A stretch of 64,000 nt of DNA from Terrabacter sp. MAHUQ-38 (GCF_014518425.1 NZ_JACVCU010000001.1:620001-684000), one strand, 5' to 3'; positions 44,506-56,535 are shown, counted from the stretch's first letter. Numbers and translations: made by a program. Notes: generated from the sequence alone by a model not told the origin.

Positions 44506-46823
44506 CCTCCCTGCCGGGCGCCCCGGAGAGTGCCGGGACGCGCCGCGCCCTCATCATCGCCAACGACACGTACGAGCACGCCAGCCTCACCCAGCTGCGT
44601 GCGCCCGAGGCCGACGCGCGGGCCCTGGCCGAGGTGCTCGGCGACCCGGACATCGGCGGCTTCGACGTGTCCGTCGTCCGCAACGAGGCGTCATACGAGG
44701 TGCAGGCGCACATCGATGACCTCTTCGCCGACAGCCGGCCGGATGACCTGCTCCTGCTGCACTTCTCCGGGCACGGGCTCAAGAGCGACACCGGCGAGCT
44801 CTTCTTCGCGGCCCGCAACACGCGTCCCGACAGACTGGGCTCGACGTCGGTCTCAGCCGACTTCGTGCAGCGGTGCATGCGATCGGCCCGGGCGCGCACC
44901 ATCGTGCTCTTCATCGACTGCTGCTACGGAGGGGCCTTCGGTGAGGGAGTGGCGGTGCGCGCGGCAGGCCCCGTCAACGTCGTCGACAGCTTCCCCGCCG
45001 GTCGGCTCGGCGGCGGGCGCGGACGCGCGGTGATCAGCGCCTCGAGCGCGATGGAGTACGCCTTCGAGGGGACGACGCTGACGGCGGACCACCAGCCGCA
45101 GCCGTCGGTCTTCACCTCGGCGCTCGTCGAGGGCCTGCGCAGCGGCGAGGCCGACCGCGACGAGGACGGACTCGTGGCGCTCGGCGAGCTCTACGACTAC
45201 GTCTTCGACCGGGTGCGCGAGCAGAACCCGCGCCAGACCCCGGGCCGCGACGTCGAGATGTCGGGCGAGGTGTACCTCGCGCGGAGCAGGCGCAGGCGGA
45301 TCCGGCCGGTGCCGATCTCGGAGGCGTTGAAGTCTGCTCTCGGCAACCCCGACCCGACCTATCGACGCGGTGCCGTTCTCGAGCTGCGCGACCGGCTCGC
45401 GCACGAGGACCTCGGCGTGGCACTGGGCGCCCTCGAGGCCCTGCGCGAAGTGGCCCGCTCCGACACGAGGTCGGTGGCCGACGACGCCATCGCGGTCATC
45501 GACGCCGCCGCACCCAAGGTCACGCCGACAGAGCTCGACTTCGGCGACCTGCACCCTGATGCCGACGTCGCCGTGGAGCGCGAGCTGCACGTGCACGGCC
45601 TCCCCATCGCACGGGAGGTCCGCGCGGAGGCGGAGCCACCACTGTCCGCGGTCGTGGAGGGCGGGACGGTCACCGTGACCTTGTCCCCGTCCGGTCGCGC
45701 GTACACCGGCACCGTGACCCTGATCGGGCCGACGGGATCGGTCATCGTGCCGGTCGAGGCGCGGGTGGCCAGCCGGTGGGAGAGTCCCGCGGCCCCGGCA
45801 CCGCCCGAAGCGCCGGTCGCGGCCCCGGCTCCGGACGAGCCGGCCGCCGTGGTCCCATCAGTGGTCGAGCCGCCCAGCACAGCGGGTCCCGAACTGGCTG
45901 AGCGTCGACTCGCCCCGGTCGACCCCGAGCACCAGCCGGTCGTCGAATCGGCTGGACCGTCTCCCGAGCCGAGCCAGGAGCCAGAGACCGAGCCGGCCGG
46001 TCACACGGCTGGTACGGCCTACCTCCGCAAGCCGGTCGAGAGTCCGGCAGCGCCCGAGCGTGCGCTGGGCTCATGGCCGGTGTGGGGCCTGTTCCTCGGC
46101 GCCGTCATGGTGCTGGCCGGTGCCGGGTCGTGGGAGGACAGCCAGTCGGCGTACGTGACGTTCGAGATCCTCCTGGGCCCCGGCCTGCGCGCCCTGCTCG
46201 CCGTCGTCGCCGGCATCCTGCTGCTGGCTCCGCGGGTCCGCACGGGCGTGGCGGCCGGCTTCCTCACCGGCACCGCCGCAGCGGCGGGCATCGGGGCCCT
46301 GACCACTATGGGGAAACCGATCGAGAAGGGCGGGCTCGAGTCCCTGCTGGGTGGCTGGTGGCTGGCCTTCGTGGGACAGTCCCTCATCGCCGCCACGGGG
46401 CTGGTCGCCGCAGCCGTCGTCGCGTGGCGGGCGCCGCTCCCACGGGGTCCCATCGCCTGGCGTGACCCGGGGACGTATGCCGTACTTGCCACGGGTGGTC
46501 TCACGACCATCCTGTACCTCGGCTACGCCGGCTACGTGGGATCTGCGGACGGCTCAGGGTACGGCTACTACGCGGCGACGTACTACGTCTGGGGCCTGAT
46601 CACCCCGGCGATCGTCCTCTTGTCGCTCGCAGCCAGACCCAGTGCGGCCGGACGACTGATGGCGCTCGCGTGGTCGGTTGCCGTCGTCGGCTTCGCGCTG
46701 TCTGAGTGGCTGGTGCTCACCAGTCGCTCCGCCGAGTCGATGGGCATGCCCTGGCTGGTCGTGACGGGGCTGCTCCTCGCAGTCGCCGGCGGCTTCATCG
46801 GTCGTCGCGCAGCGCCTCAGTGA
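44502..46823 (+). CDS. Caspase-family (C14) protease with Ig-like and C-terminal multi-TM domains
   Basis: 773 residues. The caspase-like domain (15-265) has RRALIIANDTYEHASLTQLRAP, catalytic His91 in HFSGHGLKS and Cys141 in FIDCCYGGAF, then VISASSAMEYAFEG and VFTSALVEGL. Residues 275-340 look like a short HEAT-type helical region (YRRGAVLELRDRLAHEDLGVALGALEALREVA). Residues 345-425 form an ASH/Ig-like beta domain (PTELDFGDLHPDADVAVERELHVHG ... TVTLIGPTGSVIVPVEARV). A Pro/Glu-rich linker follows, then about eight membrane helices (545-773). It is encoded with EACC1. The design suggests a membrane-tethered protease triggered on stress or phage infection, but that role is inference. Confidence 0.85.
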   Translation: MTSLPGAPESAGTRRALIIANDTYEHASLTQLRAPEADARALAEVLGDPDIGGFDVSVVRNEASYEVQAHIDDLFADSRPDDLLLLHFSGHGLKSDTGELFFAARNTRPDRLGSTSVSADFVQRCMRSARARTIVLFIDCCYGGAFGEGVAVRAAGPVNVVDSFPAGRLGGGRGRAVISASSAMEYAFEGTTLTADHQPQPSVFTSALVEGLRSGEADRDEDGLVALGELYDYVFDRVREQNPRQTPGRDVEMSGEVYLARSRRRRIRPVPISEALKSALGNPDPTYRRGAVLELRDRLAHEDLGVALGALEALREVARSDTRSVADDAIAVIDAAAPKVTPTELDFGDLHPDADVAVERELHVHGLPIAREVRAEAEPPLSAVVEGGTVTVTLSPSGRAYTGTVTLIGPTGSVIVPVEARVASRWESPAAPAPPEAPVAAPAPDEPAAVVPSVVEPPSTAGPELAERRLAPVDPEHQPVVESAGPSPEPSQEPETEPAGHTAGTAYLRKPVESPAAPERALGSWPVWGLFLGAVMVLAGAGSWEDSQSAYVTFEILLGPGLRALLAVVAGILLLAPRVRTGVAAGFLTGTAAAAGIGALTTMGKPIEKGGLESLLGGWWLAFVGQSLIAATGLVAAAVVAWRAPLPRGPIAWRDPGTYAVLATGGLTTILYLGYAGYVGSADGSGYGYYAATYYVWGLITPAIVLLSLAARPSAAGRLMALAWSVAVVGFALSEWLVLTSRSAESMGMPWLVVTGLLLAVAGGFIGRRAAPQ

Positions 46824-46836
46824 CGGAAATGCCCGT

Positions 46837-48003
46837 TCAGCCGGGCTGCTCGGCGAGTCGGTCGTAGGCGCGGAAGGCGTTGTCGCGCGCGGTCATCCCG
46901 ATGACACGGCGGGCGTCGTCGAGGGACCACTCGTCGTCGTCGACGAACCGGCCCAGCACCGTCGCCATCGCGTTGCGCCAGAGCCGGGCGCCGAGGAAGT
47001 GCAGCTCCGACGGGCCACACGCGTCCGAGCTGTAGAGCACCTTGTCGAACGGTGCGAGCTCGAGGCTGCGGGCCACGAGGGCGGCCGACCGGGCGCCGAG
47101 GTGGTTGACGGCGAGCCCGACGTCGAGGAACACGTTGCGGAAGCCCTGGGCGAGGTAGCCGGCCTCGCGCTCGAACGGGTAGCAGTGCAGAAGCAGGACC
47201 GGCACGCGCGCGATGCTCGGGTCCCGCAGCAGGTCGGTCAGCAGGAGCGGGTCGGAGCGGCGCAGGTGCATGTCGCGGTCGCCGAGCCCCACGTGCAGCT
47301 GGATGGGCAGTCCGAGGTCGGCGGCCTCGTGCAGACCGAAGGCGATGAGGCGTGGGTCCGCAAGCCTTGCCGGGTCACCCCGGTGGAGCCAGGCGTCGAC
47401 GTGGTGCTCGACCTCGCGATCTCCGGGCCGGCCCAGGTCGACGTCGAAGCCGGCGCGGTACGCGAGGACGGACTTGGCGGCGACGGCCCCGAGCGAACGG
47501 CGCTCGAGCAGCTCACGGAACCGAGCGGCATACGTGCTCGGGGTGACGCCGTCGGCGACGACCTGTTCCGCCAGCGACTCGAGACGCACGATCTCGACGG
47601 CGTGCCCGCCGCCGGCCTCGGCCAGGGCCGCAGGGGAGAGCAGGTCGTCGGTGCGGAACCCCGTGTCGACGAGCCAGTGACTGACTCCTGCGGCGGTCAG
47701 GAAGCGACGGTTGACCTCGTCCTCGCTCAACGCCGCGCGGACCGTCCAGTAGTCGTCGGCGGAGGCATGCCGTTCGAGTCCGAGCACGGGCGCGCACCAA
47801 GCACGGATGGCGACGCCGATCTGGCTGTCGAACGGGTTCGTCTGCGGCGGAAGGGGATCGGTGTCTACCTCGTTGAGCGAGTCGCCGTATGCCGTTCGGC
47901 TCGGAGCGTCTCTCAGGGCGCCGTGCACGTGGTGGTCGACGAGCCGGGTCTCGTCGAGCTCTCGGACCAGGTCGGCAGCGGCGCCGGTCCAGCGGTCGGC
48001 CAT
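46837..48003 (-). CDS. Amidohydrolase-2 family enzyme (FluG N-terminal-like)
   Basis: 388 residues. A metal-binding HxH (H25-V-H27 in LVDHHVHGAL) starts the TIM-barrel; LPIQLHVGLGD supplies a later His, LLLHCYPFEREAGYLAQ another, and YSSDACGPSELHFLG the Asp. The start codon overlaps the stop of the glutamine-synthetase gene (TGATG), so the pair is translationally coupled. In fungal FluG the same two domains are one polypeptide. The substrate is unknown; a gamma-glutamylated amine or amide is plausible given the partner. It is convergent with the caspase gene, 13 bases apart. Confidence 0.85.
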   Translation of the reverse strand: MADRWTGAAADLVRELDETRLVDHHVHGALRDAPSRTAYGDSLNEVDTDPLPPQTNPFDSQIGVAIRAWCAPVLGLERHASADDYWTVRAALSEDEVNRRFLTAAGVSHWLVDTGFRTDDLLSPAALAEAGGGHAVEIVRLESLAEQVVADGVTPSTYAARFRELLERRSLGAVAAKSVLAYRAGFDVDLGRPGDREVEHHVDAWLHRGDPARLADPRLIAFGLHEAADLGLPIQLHVGLGDRDMHLRRSDPLLLTDLLRDPSIARVPVLLLHCYPFEREAGYLAQGFRNVFLDVGLAVNHLGARSAALVARSLELAPFDKVLYSSDACGPSELHFLGARLWRNAMATVLGRFVDDDEWSLDDARRVIGMTARDNAFRAYDRLAEQPG

Positions 48004-49361
48004 CAGATGGTCCACGCGAGCCGGAGCCGGTCCGCCACGTCGCTCGGGTCCAGGTCGCCGAAGACCTCGCCCTCGCGGCGGCGGACGGCGAGGAGCGCCG
48101 CAGCCGCCTGCTCGCCGAGCACACGCTCGGCGACCGAGCCGGTGAACGCGTCGAGGATCGCCACGTGGTCCGTGTGAACGAGGTGCAGGCCCGTCGCCGC
48201 ACGATCCTCGGAGTCGAGCTGGCCGACGTCGAAGGTCGTCTCCGGCGGGAGCAGGAGGGTGCGCTCGATGCCGTCGAGGGCGAGACCGAGGATGACGGCC
48301 GACGCGAGGTAGGGGTTGGCCGACGGGTCGACGAGCTTCACCTCGACGTTGGCGCCGTGCGGGTTGGCCGGACCGGGGGCGAGGTAGCGCACGGCCGCCT
48401 CGCGGTTCTCGGTGCCCCAGCAGACCGTCGCGCCCGACCACATCCCGGGTTGGAGACGCAGACCGGACAGGACCGACCCGGTGAGCACCGCCTGGGCGCC
48501 CATGAGCCCGTCCAGGATGCCGGCGATCGCGTGCCCGCCCCGGACGGTCAGGCTGTCGGACCCCGATGCCGCCTCGTCACCGAAGAGGTTGGCACCGGCG
48601 GACGCGAGGGACACGTGCTGGTGCGCGCCGTTGCCGACGAGACCCGCGAAGGGCACGGGCGAGAACGACGCGGCCAGGCCGTGCGCACGGGTGACGATGC
48701 CGATGACGGTCTTGAGCAGGATGACGGAGTCGGCAGCCTCGACCGGGGACTGCGGGGCGAGGGAAAGCTCGAGCTGGTGGGCGCCGTACTCCGCGTGGAC
48801 CTGCTCGACGCCGAGCCCCGCCGCGGCCGCCGCCTCGACGATCTCGCCGATCAGTCTCGACCGGTCGGCGATCGCCGAGAGCCCGTACGGGGTCCACGAG
48901 CCCGCTGGCAGCGCCGAGCCGTCGGGCGCGACGAGGACGAATTCGAGCTCGTGCCCGACAAGAGGGCTCAGGCCGGCGCCCTCCAGCCGGGCGACGGTGC
49001 GTGCCAGGATGCCACGGGGCTCGGTCGGGTCAGGCTCGCCCTCCTGGGTGACGGCACACGTCGGCCCGGCGGCCAGCCCACCAGGCAGCACGCGTACGGC
49101 CTCGGGGACGAGACGCAGGCGCAGGTCACCGACGGCGTCGTAGAACGGCGTGAGCTGGATCGACGCGTCGAGCGAGTACCCGTTGTAGACGGGCGACATG
49201 CCGGCGCCGGCGGTGACGAAGGCGGCGGTGCGCGCGACCGGCATGGCCTTGGCGTAAACGAGGTTCGAGGCGTTGGTCGCCCACCCCGCGACGATGCGTA
49301 CGCCCTGCCGGGTGAGTGACTCGGTGAGCTCGGTCGGCTCGGTGGGGTCGCTGTCGCTCAT
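48003..49361 (-). CDS. Glutamine synthetase-family ligase (FluG/GlnA3-like)
   Basis: 452 residues. GS beta-grasp and catalytic motifs are present: GHELEFVLVAPDG (metal Glu), VEQVHAEYGAHQLELSL, the NGAHQHVSL substrate loop, and ANVEVKLVDPSANPYLASAVIL near the C-terminus. Divergence from GlnA and the coupling to an amidohydrolase suggest a gamma-glutamyl ligase acting on amines or polyamines, not the housekeeping enzyme. The ATG at 49361 is chosen because it begins the acidic head MSDSDPTEP; the frame is open further upstream without a better start. Confidence 0.87.
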   Translation of the reverse strand: MSDSDPTEPTELTESLTRQGVRIVAGWATNASNLVYAKAMPVARTAAFVTAGAGMSPVYNGYSLDASIQLTPFYDAVGDLRLRLVPEAVRVLPGGLAAGPTCAVTQEGEPDPTEPRGILARTVARLEGAGLSPLVGHELEFVLVAPDGSALPAGSWTPYGLSAIADRSRLIGEIVEAAAAAGLGVEQVHAEYGAHQLELSLAPQSPVEAADSVILLKTVIGIVTRAHGLAASFSPVPFAGLVGNGAHQHVSLASAGANLFGDEAASGSDSLTVRGGHAIAGILDGLMGAQAVLTGSVLSGLRLQPGMWSGATVCWGTENREAAVRYLAPGPANPHGANVEVKLVDPSANPYLASAVILGLALDGIERTLLLPPETTFDVGQLDSEDRAATGLHLVHTDHVAILDAFTGSVAERVLGEQAAAALLAVRRREGEVFGDLDPSDVADRLRLAWTI

Positions 49362-49504
49362 GACGGCAGTCTGCTCCGGTGAGCAGCTCGCGGCGACAAT
49401 TGGGGCGACGTGATCGCGCGTCAGGTCGTGCGTTTCCGGTCGCCTCGTCGGGAGTTCACGACGTTCCGGTCCGGAAGGTGCCGGGGCAGGAGCATCCTGA
49501 CCCC

Positions 49505-50086
49505 ATGGCAGGCAGCGAGGCGCCGAGGAGCATGTCCATCCCCTTGACGGCATTCGCCGTCGGAGCGGTGGTTGCGCTGCTCCTGGGGGTGTTCGGAAAG
49601 GTGCACGACCCGACCCTCGCCGGCACGACGACGCTCGGTTTCCGCACGGTCATCGACATGAAGGTCGTGCTCTCCGTGGTGATCGGAGTGCTCGCCGTGC
49701 TCCAGCTCATCGGAGCGCTCTGGATCTACGGCAAGCTGGGCCTCAGGGCGCCGTCCTGGCTCGGCACCGCACACCGGACCTCCGGCGCCATCGCGCTCGT
49801 GCTCATCCTGGTCGTCGCGTACCACTGTCTCTGGGCGCTGGGCCTGGAGACAGGGACCTTCGCCGACGGCGAGCCCGTCCCACTGCGGACGGTCGCGCAC
49901 GGTGTGCTCGGCTGTGCCGTCATCGGTGCGGCGGTGGTCAAGGTGGTGGCGGTCCGGTCGAGGCGCGCACCCGGATGGTTCCTCCCCGTGGCCGGCGGCC
50001 TGCTCTTCGCGCTGCTCGTGGCCGCCGTGCTGACGTCGGCCGTCTGGTACATCGGCGCCAAGGGCTGGCCGGGTTCGGGTGGCTAG
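49505..50086 (+). CDS. DUF6529-like four-helix membrane protein
   Basis: 193 residues. Four or five hydrophobic helices: IPLTAFAVGAVVALLLGVFG, VLSVVIGVLAVLQLIGALWIYG, TSGAIALVLILVVAYHCLWALG, GVLGCAVIGAAVVKVVAV and PVAGGLLFALLVAAVLTSAVWYIG. His residues near the helix ends (TAHRTSG, AYHCLW, VAHGVLG) recall cytochrome b561/ferric-reductase-like haem ligands, but that is a guess. The ATG at 49505 has AGGAG twelve bases upstream; an ATG at 49532 is possible. It ends at the conserved tRNA-Ala boundary. Confidence 0.7.
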   Translation: MAGSEAPRSMSIPLTAFAVGAVVALLLGVFGKVHDPTLAGTTTLGFRTVIDMKVVLSVVIGVLAVLQLIGALWIYGKLGLRAPSWLGTAHRTSGAIALVLILVVAYHCLWALGLETGTFADGEPVPLRTVAHGVLGCAVIGAAVVKVVAVRSRRAPGWFLPVAGGLLFALLVAAVLTSAVWYIGAKGWPGSGG

Positions 50087-50115
50087 GGCTGAGCTCGTGT
50101 GCAGGCGACGTGACG

Positions 50116-50146
50116 GAGGCCCTTCCCGACACGCGGAAAGGGCCTC
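50116..50146. terminator. Hairpin between DUF6529 gene and tRNA-Ala
   Basis: GAGGCCCTTCC (50116-50126) pairs with GGAAAGGGCCTC (50135-50146) with one extra A. It lies ten bases past the 3' end of the minus-strand tRNA and 30 bases past the plus-strand gene, so it can serve both. Confidence 0.7.
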
Positions 50147-50155
50147 TGACCTGGG

Positions 50156-50228
50156 TGGAGCCAAGGGGACTCGAACCCCTAACCCCCTGCTTGCAAAGCA
50201 GGTGCGCTACCAATTGCGCCATGGCCCC
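50156..50228 (-). tRNA. tRNA-Ala (anticodon TGC)
   Basis: 73 bases. The acceptor GGGGCCA/TGGCTCC has discriminator A; D-arm GGCGCAATTGGTAGCGC; anticodon loop TTTGCAA; T-arm AGGGGTTCGAGTCCCCT. CCA is not encoded. The order gyrA - DUF3566 - tRNA-Ile - tRNA-Ala is conserved in actinobacteria. Confidence 0.97.
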
Positions 50229-50245
50229 TGATGGGGAGAGCCGCC

Positions 50246-50425
50246 TCAGGCCGAGGTCGATGCCTCGTCGGTCGCCGTGGGACCGGGAGCCGGGTTGACC
50301 GGTGCCTGCACGTCGTCCGTGGCCTGCGTCCACAGGTCCTGCTCGGCCTGCTGCTGCTTCGCCTTCTTGCGAAGGAACAGGAGGCCTGCGACGGCGCCAC
50401 CGATGAGGGCGAGACGCTTCAGCAT
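50246..50425 (-). CDS. DLW-39 family small protein
   Basis: 59 residues, missed by longer-ORF searches. It begins MLKRLALIGGAVAGLLFLRKKAKQ, a short hydrophobic helix ending in basic residues, and continues QQAEQDLWTQATDDV, containing the Asp-Leu-Trp signature after which the family is named, then a Pro/Thr-rich tail. It lies between tRNA-Ala and tRNA-Ile on the same strand, the standard place for this family. GGAGAGGA precedes the ATG. Function unknown. Confidence 0.88.
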   Translation of the reverse strand: MLKRLALIGGAVAGLLFLRKKAKQQQAEQDLWTQATDDVQAPVNPAPGPTATDEASTSA

Positions 50426-50456
50426 GGGGCGATCCTCTCCGTGGTGGCGGTGATGG

Positions 50457-50530
50457 TGGGCCTAGGAGGACTTGAACCTCCGACCTCTTCCTTATCAGGG
50501 AAGCGCTCTAACCGTCTGAGCTATAGGCCC
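50457..50530 (-). tRNA. tRNA-Ile (anticodon GAT)
   Basis: 74 bases. Acceptor GGGCCTA/TAGGCCC with discriminator A; D-arm AGCTCAGACGGTTAGAGC; anticodon loop CTGATAA; T-arm GGAGGTTCAAGTCCTCC. CCA is not encoded. Confidence 0.97.
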
Positions 50531-50707
50531 ATCGTCACCTTCGCGCGCTCAGTCGACCCGTCGGAACGGATGACCGGACGCGAGGGGAAACGTTACCTGA
50601 TGCCCCGGGCAACCTACAAAACGGTTCGCGACCAGCCCCAGACAGCCGTATGCCGGCCCGTGGGCGCCCCGCCACGGGCGGCCGCCCCAGCCCGGCTGGA
50701 ATCGGGA

Positions 50708-51493
50708 TCAGTCGTCGGTGAGGGTCAGCTGCACGCCACCGACGAGGGCCGAGCAGATGTTGTAGAGGAAGGCCATGACGGTCGCGATCGCGGTCATCAG
50801 GATGACGTCGATGACACCGATGACGATCGAGAGGGACACGACCCGGCCGAAGCCGACGTAGTCCTTGATCGAGAAGGGGTCGGACGTCGTCGTCTGCAGC
50901 GACTGGAGCACGCCCTCGATGTCGGTGAAGACGTTCATCGTCGACAGGATCATCCACAGCACGGCCGTGAGGATGACGCCGGCGATGCCGAGCGCCACGG
51001 AGAGCAGGAAGCTCATCTTCATGACCGACCACGGGTCGACGCGCGCGACAGCGAGACGGACACGGCGCGGTCCCTTGTGCTTGCGCTGGGCCCCTGGGCG
51101 CGAGCCTGCGGCCGTGGCGGCCCCGGCATGGCCGGCGCCGACGCGCTGAGTCGGGGCGGTGCGGTTCGTGACCGCCCCGCGCGACAGGGTGTGGCCCGGG
51201 TCCGCGCTCGCCGCCCCGGACGCGCCGGCCGAACCGGTCAGGCTCGAACCGGCCGTGGTCGAAGCGGACGGACCGGAGCCCGAACCCGACGGGCCGGAAC
51301 CGCTCGAGGAGTAGGTCGAACCGTTGGAGCCGTAGTAGCCGGAGCCGCTCGAGGTGGACTGGTCGCTACGGCCGGACGTGCCGGCTGACTCGGAGCTGGT
51401 CCGCGTCGACGCGCCGGACGCGCGCCCTGATTCACGGGACCCGCCGGTAGCGCCGGGCCCACTGCGGGGACCTTCGGGGCTGCTCGTGCTCAT
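50708..51493 (-). CDS. DUF3566 membrane protein downstream of gyrA
   Basis: 261 residues. The N-terminal 140 residues are disordered and rich in Ser/Gly/Thr ([18 protein letters not shown]). The C-terminal DUF3566 domain has two membrane helices ([27 protein letters not shown] and [25 protein letters not shown]) after [13 protein letters not shown]. It corresponds to mycobacterial Rv0007 and is coupled to gyrA by an ATGA overlap. Function unknown; the genomic position is highly conserved. Confidence 0.9.
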   Translation of the reverse strand: MSTSSPEGPRSGPGATGGSRESGRASGASTRTSSESAGTSGRSDQSTSSGSGYYGSNGSTYSSSGSGPSGSGSGPSASTTAGSSLTGSAGASGAASADPGHTLSRGAVTNRTAPTQRVGAGHAGAATAAGSRPGAQRKHKGPRRVRLAVARVDPWSVMKMSFLLSVALGIAGVILTAVLWMILSTMNVFTDIEGVLQSLQTTTSDPFSIKDYVGFGRVVSLSIVIGVIDVILMTAIATVMAFLYNICSALVGGVQLTLTDD

Positions 51494-54201
51494 TCGTCAC
51501 CTCCGGTGTCGCCCTCGGACGAGCCGGCCTCGTCGTTCGACGTCTCGTCAGACGGTACGCCATCGGCGGCGGGAACCGTAGCCGGCGCTCCCGTGCCGGT
51601 CGGCTGGTCGACGCTCTCACCGGCCTCGATCTCCTCGACGGCGATCTCTGACTCGGCGTTGCGGGCGACGGCGACGATCGAGTCACCCTTGTCGGGGGTC
51701 GCGAACTTCACGCCCTGCGACGAACGGCCGGTGTGGCGCACCTCGTCGACGCGCGAGCGCACGATCTTGCCCTTCTCCATGACGACCATGACCTCGTCGG
51801 TGTCGATCACCGTCAGGGCCCCGACGAGGTCGCCGCCCTTGTCGGAGAGCTTGGCGACCTTGATGCCGAGGCCGCCGCGACCCTGGAGGCGGTACTCCGA
51901 GACGGGGGTCCGCTTGGCGAGACCGTTCTCGAAGACGACGAACACGTCAGGGCTCTCGCCCTCCTCGACGACCGACATCGCGAGCAGGTCGTCGCCGTCG
52001 CGGAACTTCATACCGGTGACGCCCGAGGTCGACCGGCCCATCGGTCGCAGCGCCTCGTCGGTGGCGGTGAAGCGCACCGACATGCCCTTGCGCGAGACGA
52101 GGAGCAGGTCGTCGCGGTTGGACGCGAGTCCGGCGCCGACGAGCTCGTCTCCCTCACGGAGGTTGACCGCGATGAGACCGCCCGAGCGGTTCGAGTCGTA
52201 GTCGGCGAGTCGGGTCTTCTTCACGAGGCCCCCCCGCGTCGCGAGCACGAGGTAGTCGGCCGACTCGTAGTCACGGATGGCGAGCACCTGCGCGATCTGC
52301 TCGCCCGGCTGGAACGCAAGCAGGTTGGCCACGTGCTGGCCCTTGCTGTCGCGCGAACCCTCGGGCAGCTCGTAGGCCTTGGCCCGGTAGACGCGTCCGA
52401 GGTTGGTGAAGAAGAGCAGCCAGTGGTGGGTGGTCGTCGTGAAGAAGTGCTCGACGACGTCCTCTCCGCGGAGCGACGCGCCACGCACGCCCTTGCCGCC
52501 ACGCTTCTGCGAGCGGTACTGGTCGACCCGGGTGCGCTTGGCGTAGCCGCCCCGGGTGATCGTCACGACGACGTCCTCCTCGGGGATGAGGTCCTCCATC
52601 GACATGTCGCCGTCGAAGGGCACGATCGTCGTGCGGCGCTCGTCGCCGTACTTGTCGACGATCGCCTGCAGCTCCTCCGAGACGATGTCGCGCTGGCGCT
52701 GGGGCGAGGCGAGGATCGCGCGGTACTCGTCGATCATCTCCTGCAGCGCGTCGTGGTCCTGCTGGATCTTCTCGCGCTCGAGGGCGGCGAGCCGGCGCAG
52801 CTGCATGTTGAGGATCGCCTGGGCCTGCACCTCGTCGATGGCGAGCAGCTCGATGAGGCCGTCGCGCGCGATCTCGACCGTGCGCGACGCGCGGATGAGG
52901 GCGATGACCTCGTCGAGCATGTCGAGGGCCTTGAGGTAGCCCCGCAACAGGTGGATGTCGGCCTCGGCCTTGTTGAGCCGGAAGGTCGTGCGCCGGACGA
53001 TGACCTCGATCTGGTGGTCGACCCAGTGCCGGATGAAGCCGTCGAGCGGCAGCGTGCGCGGCACCTCGTCGACGAGCGCCAGCATGTTGGCGCCGAACGT
53101 CGTCTGTAGCTGGGTGTGCTTGTAGAGGTTGTTGAGGACGACCTTCGCGACGGCGTCACGCTTGAGCGTGATGACGAGCCGCTGGCCGGTACGGCCCGAG
53201 GTCTCGTCGTTGATGTCGGCGATGCCCGAGATCTTGCCGTCCTTGACGAGGTCGGCGATCTTCATCGCGAGCATGTCGGGGTTGACCTGGTAGGGCAGCT
53301 CCGTGACGACGAGTGCCTGGCGGTTTCCGACCTCCTCGACGTTGACGACGGCCCGCATGATGATCGAGCCGCGACCCGTGCGGTAGGCATCCTCGATGCC
53401 GCGGTGGCCCATGATGAGCGCGCCGGTCGGGAAGTCCGGGCCCTTGATGATCGTCAGCAGGTGCTCGAGCAGCTCCTCCCGACCGATCTCGGGGTTCTTG
53501 AGGTAGTACTCGGCTCCGGCCGCGACCTCGCGCAGGTTGTGGGGCGGGATCTGCGTCGCCATACCGACCGCGATGCCCGCCGACCCGTTGACGAGCAGGT
53601 TGGGGAAGCGGCTCGGCAGCACCGCCGGCTGAAGCGTTTTACCGTCGTAGTTGGGCACGAAGTCGACGGTGTTCTGCTCGATGTCCCGCACCATCTCCAT
53701 GGCGATCGGGGCCATCCGGCACTCGGTGTACCGCGGGGCGGCCGCACCGTCGTTGCCGCGGGAGCCGAAGTTGCCCTGGCCGTCGACGAGCGGGTAGCGC
53801 AGCGACCAGTCCTGCACGAGGCGCACGAGGGCGTCGTAGATCGCCGAGTCGCCGTGCGGGTGGTAATGACCCATGACGTCGCCGACGACGCGAGCGCACT
53901 TGTTGTAGCCCCGGTCGGGGCGGTAGCCACCGTCGTACATGGCGTAGACGATGCGGCGGTGCACGGGCTTGAGGCCGTCGCGCACATCCGGCAGCGCACG
54001 CGACACGATGACCGACATGGCGTACTCGATGTAGCTGCGCTGCATCTCGTTGTTGAGGTCGACGGCTTCGACGCGGTCCGTCTCGTCGTCGCCCCGCACG
54101 ATCGGGGCCGTGCCCTGGTCGACGGTCTCGTCAGGCGCGGTCGAATCGTCGGGCGTCTCGTTGACGTCGTCCCCGTCGATGGGAGGCAGGTCGTCGCTCA
54201 C
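51490..54201 (-). CDS. gyrA: DNA gyrase subunit A
   Basis: 903 residues, GTG start. Winged-helix/tower domain with the DNA-cleaving Tyr158 ([10 protein letters not shown]), quinolone-determining stretch [10 protein letters not shown] (S119 and D123 are the sensitive-type residues), and GyrA box SQKRGGKGV at the head of the beta-pinwheel C-terminal domain. The first 40 residues ([16 protein letters not shown]...) are an acidic extension not found in E. coli. The acidic C-terminal tail ([14 protein letters not shown] ... [10 protein letters not shown]) is also usual in actinobacteria. Type II topoisomerase introducing negative supercoils with GyrB. Confidence 0.97.
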   Translation of the reverse strand: MSDDLPPIDGDDVNETPDDSTAPDETVDQGTAPIVRGDDETDRVEAVDLNNEMQRSYIEYAMSVIVSRALPDVRDGLKPVHRRIVYAMYDGGYRPDRGYNKCARVVGDVMGHYHPHGDSAIYDALVRLVQDWSLRYPLVDGQGNFGSRGNDGAAAPRYTECRMAPIAMEMVRDIEQNTVDFVPNYDGKTLQPAVLPSRFPNLLVNGSAGIAVGMATQIPPHNLREVAAGAEYYLKNPEIGREELLEHLLTIIKGPDFPTGALIMGHRGIEDAYRTGRGSIIMRAVVNVEEVGNRQALVVTELPYQVNPDMLAMKIADLVKDGKISGIADINDETSGRTGQRLVITLKRDAVAKVVLNNLYKHTQLQTTFGANMLALVDEVPRTLPLDGFIRHWVDHQIEVIVRRTTFRLNKAEADIHLLRGYLKALDMLDEVIALIRASRTVEIARDGLIELLAIDEVQAQAILNMQLRRLAALEREKIQQDHDALQEMIDEYRAILASPQRQRDIVSEELQAIVDKYGDERRTTIVPFDGDMSMEDLIPEEDVVVTITRGGYAKRTRVDQYRSQKRGGKGVRGASLRGEDVVEHFFTTTTHHWLLFFTNLGRVYRAKAYELPEGSRDSKGQHVANLLAFQPGEQIAQVLAIRDYESADYLVLATRGGLVKKTRLADYDSNRSGGLIAVNLREGDELVGAGLASNRDDLLLVSRKGMSVRFTATDEALRPMGRSTSGVTGMKFRDGDDLLAMSVVEEGESPDVFVVFENGLAKRTPVSEYRLQGRGGLGIKVAKLSDKGGDLVGALTVIDTDEVMVVMEKGKIVRSRVDEVRHTGRSSQGVKFATPDKGDSIVAVARNAESEIAVEEIEAGESVDQPTGTGAPATVPAADGVPSDETSNDEAGSSEGDTGGDE

Positions 54202-54348
54202 GTCAGTCCCTTTGTCTCTCAGTCGGATTCAGTGCAGTAGCGGGGGTATGCCGGGTGGCGACGTTTCACGTGGAACGTGCGAACCAGCCCGGCGGGCTTG
54301 CGGGAGTCCACGGGGCGCAGGCCGCTCGCGGCCGTGAGCCCCGTGGGT

Positions 54349-56535
<2,187 letters not shown>

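Noticed and set aside
43809..44579. Minus-strand frames over the gene-free region left of EACC1
   Set aside because: They are Arg/Ser/Pro-rich with no ribosome site or recognisable motif, and run into the antisense of EACC1.
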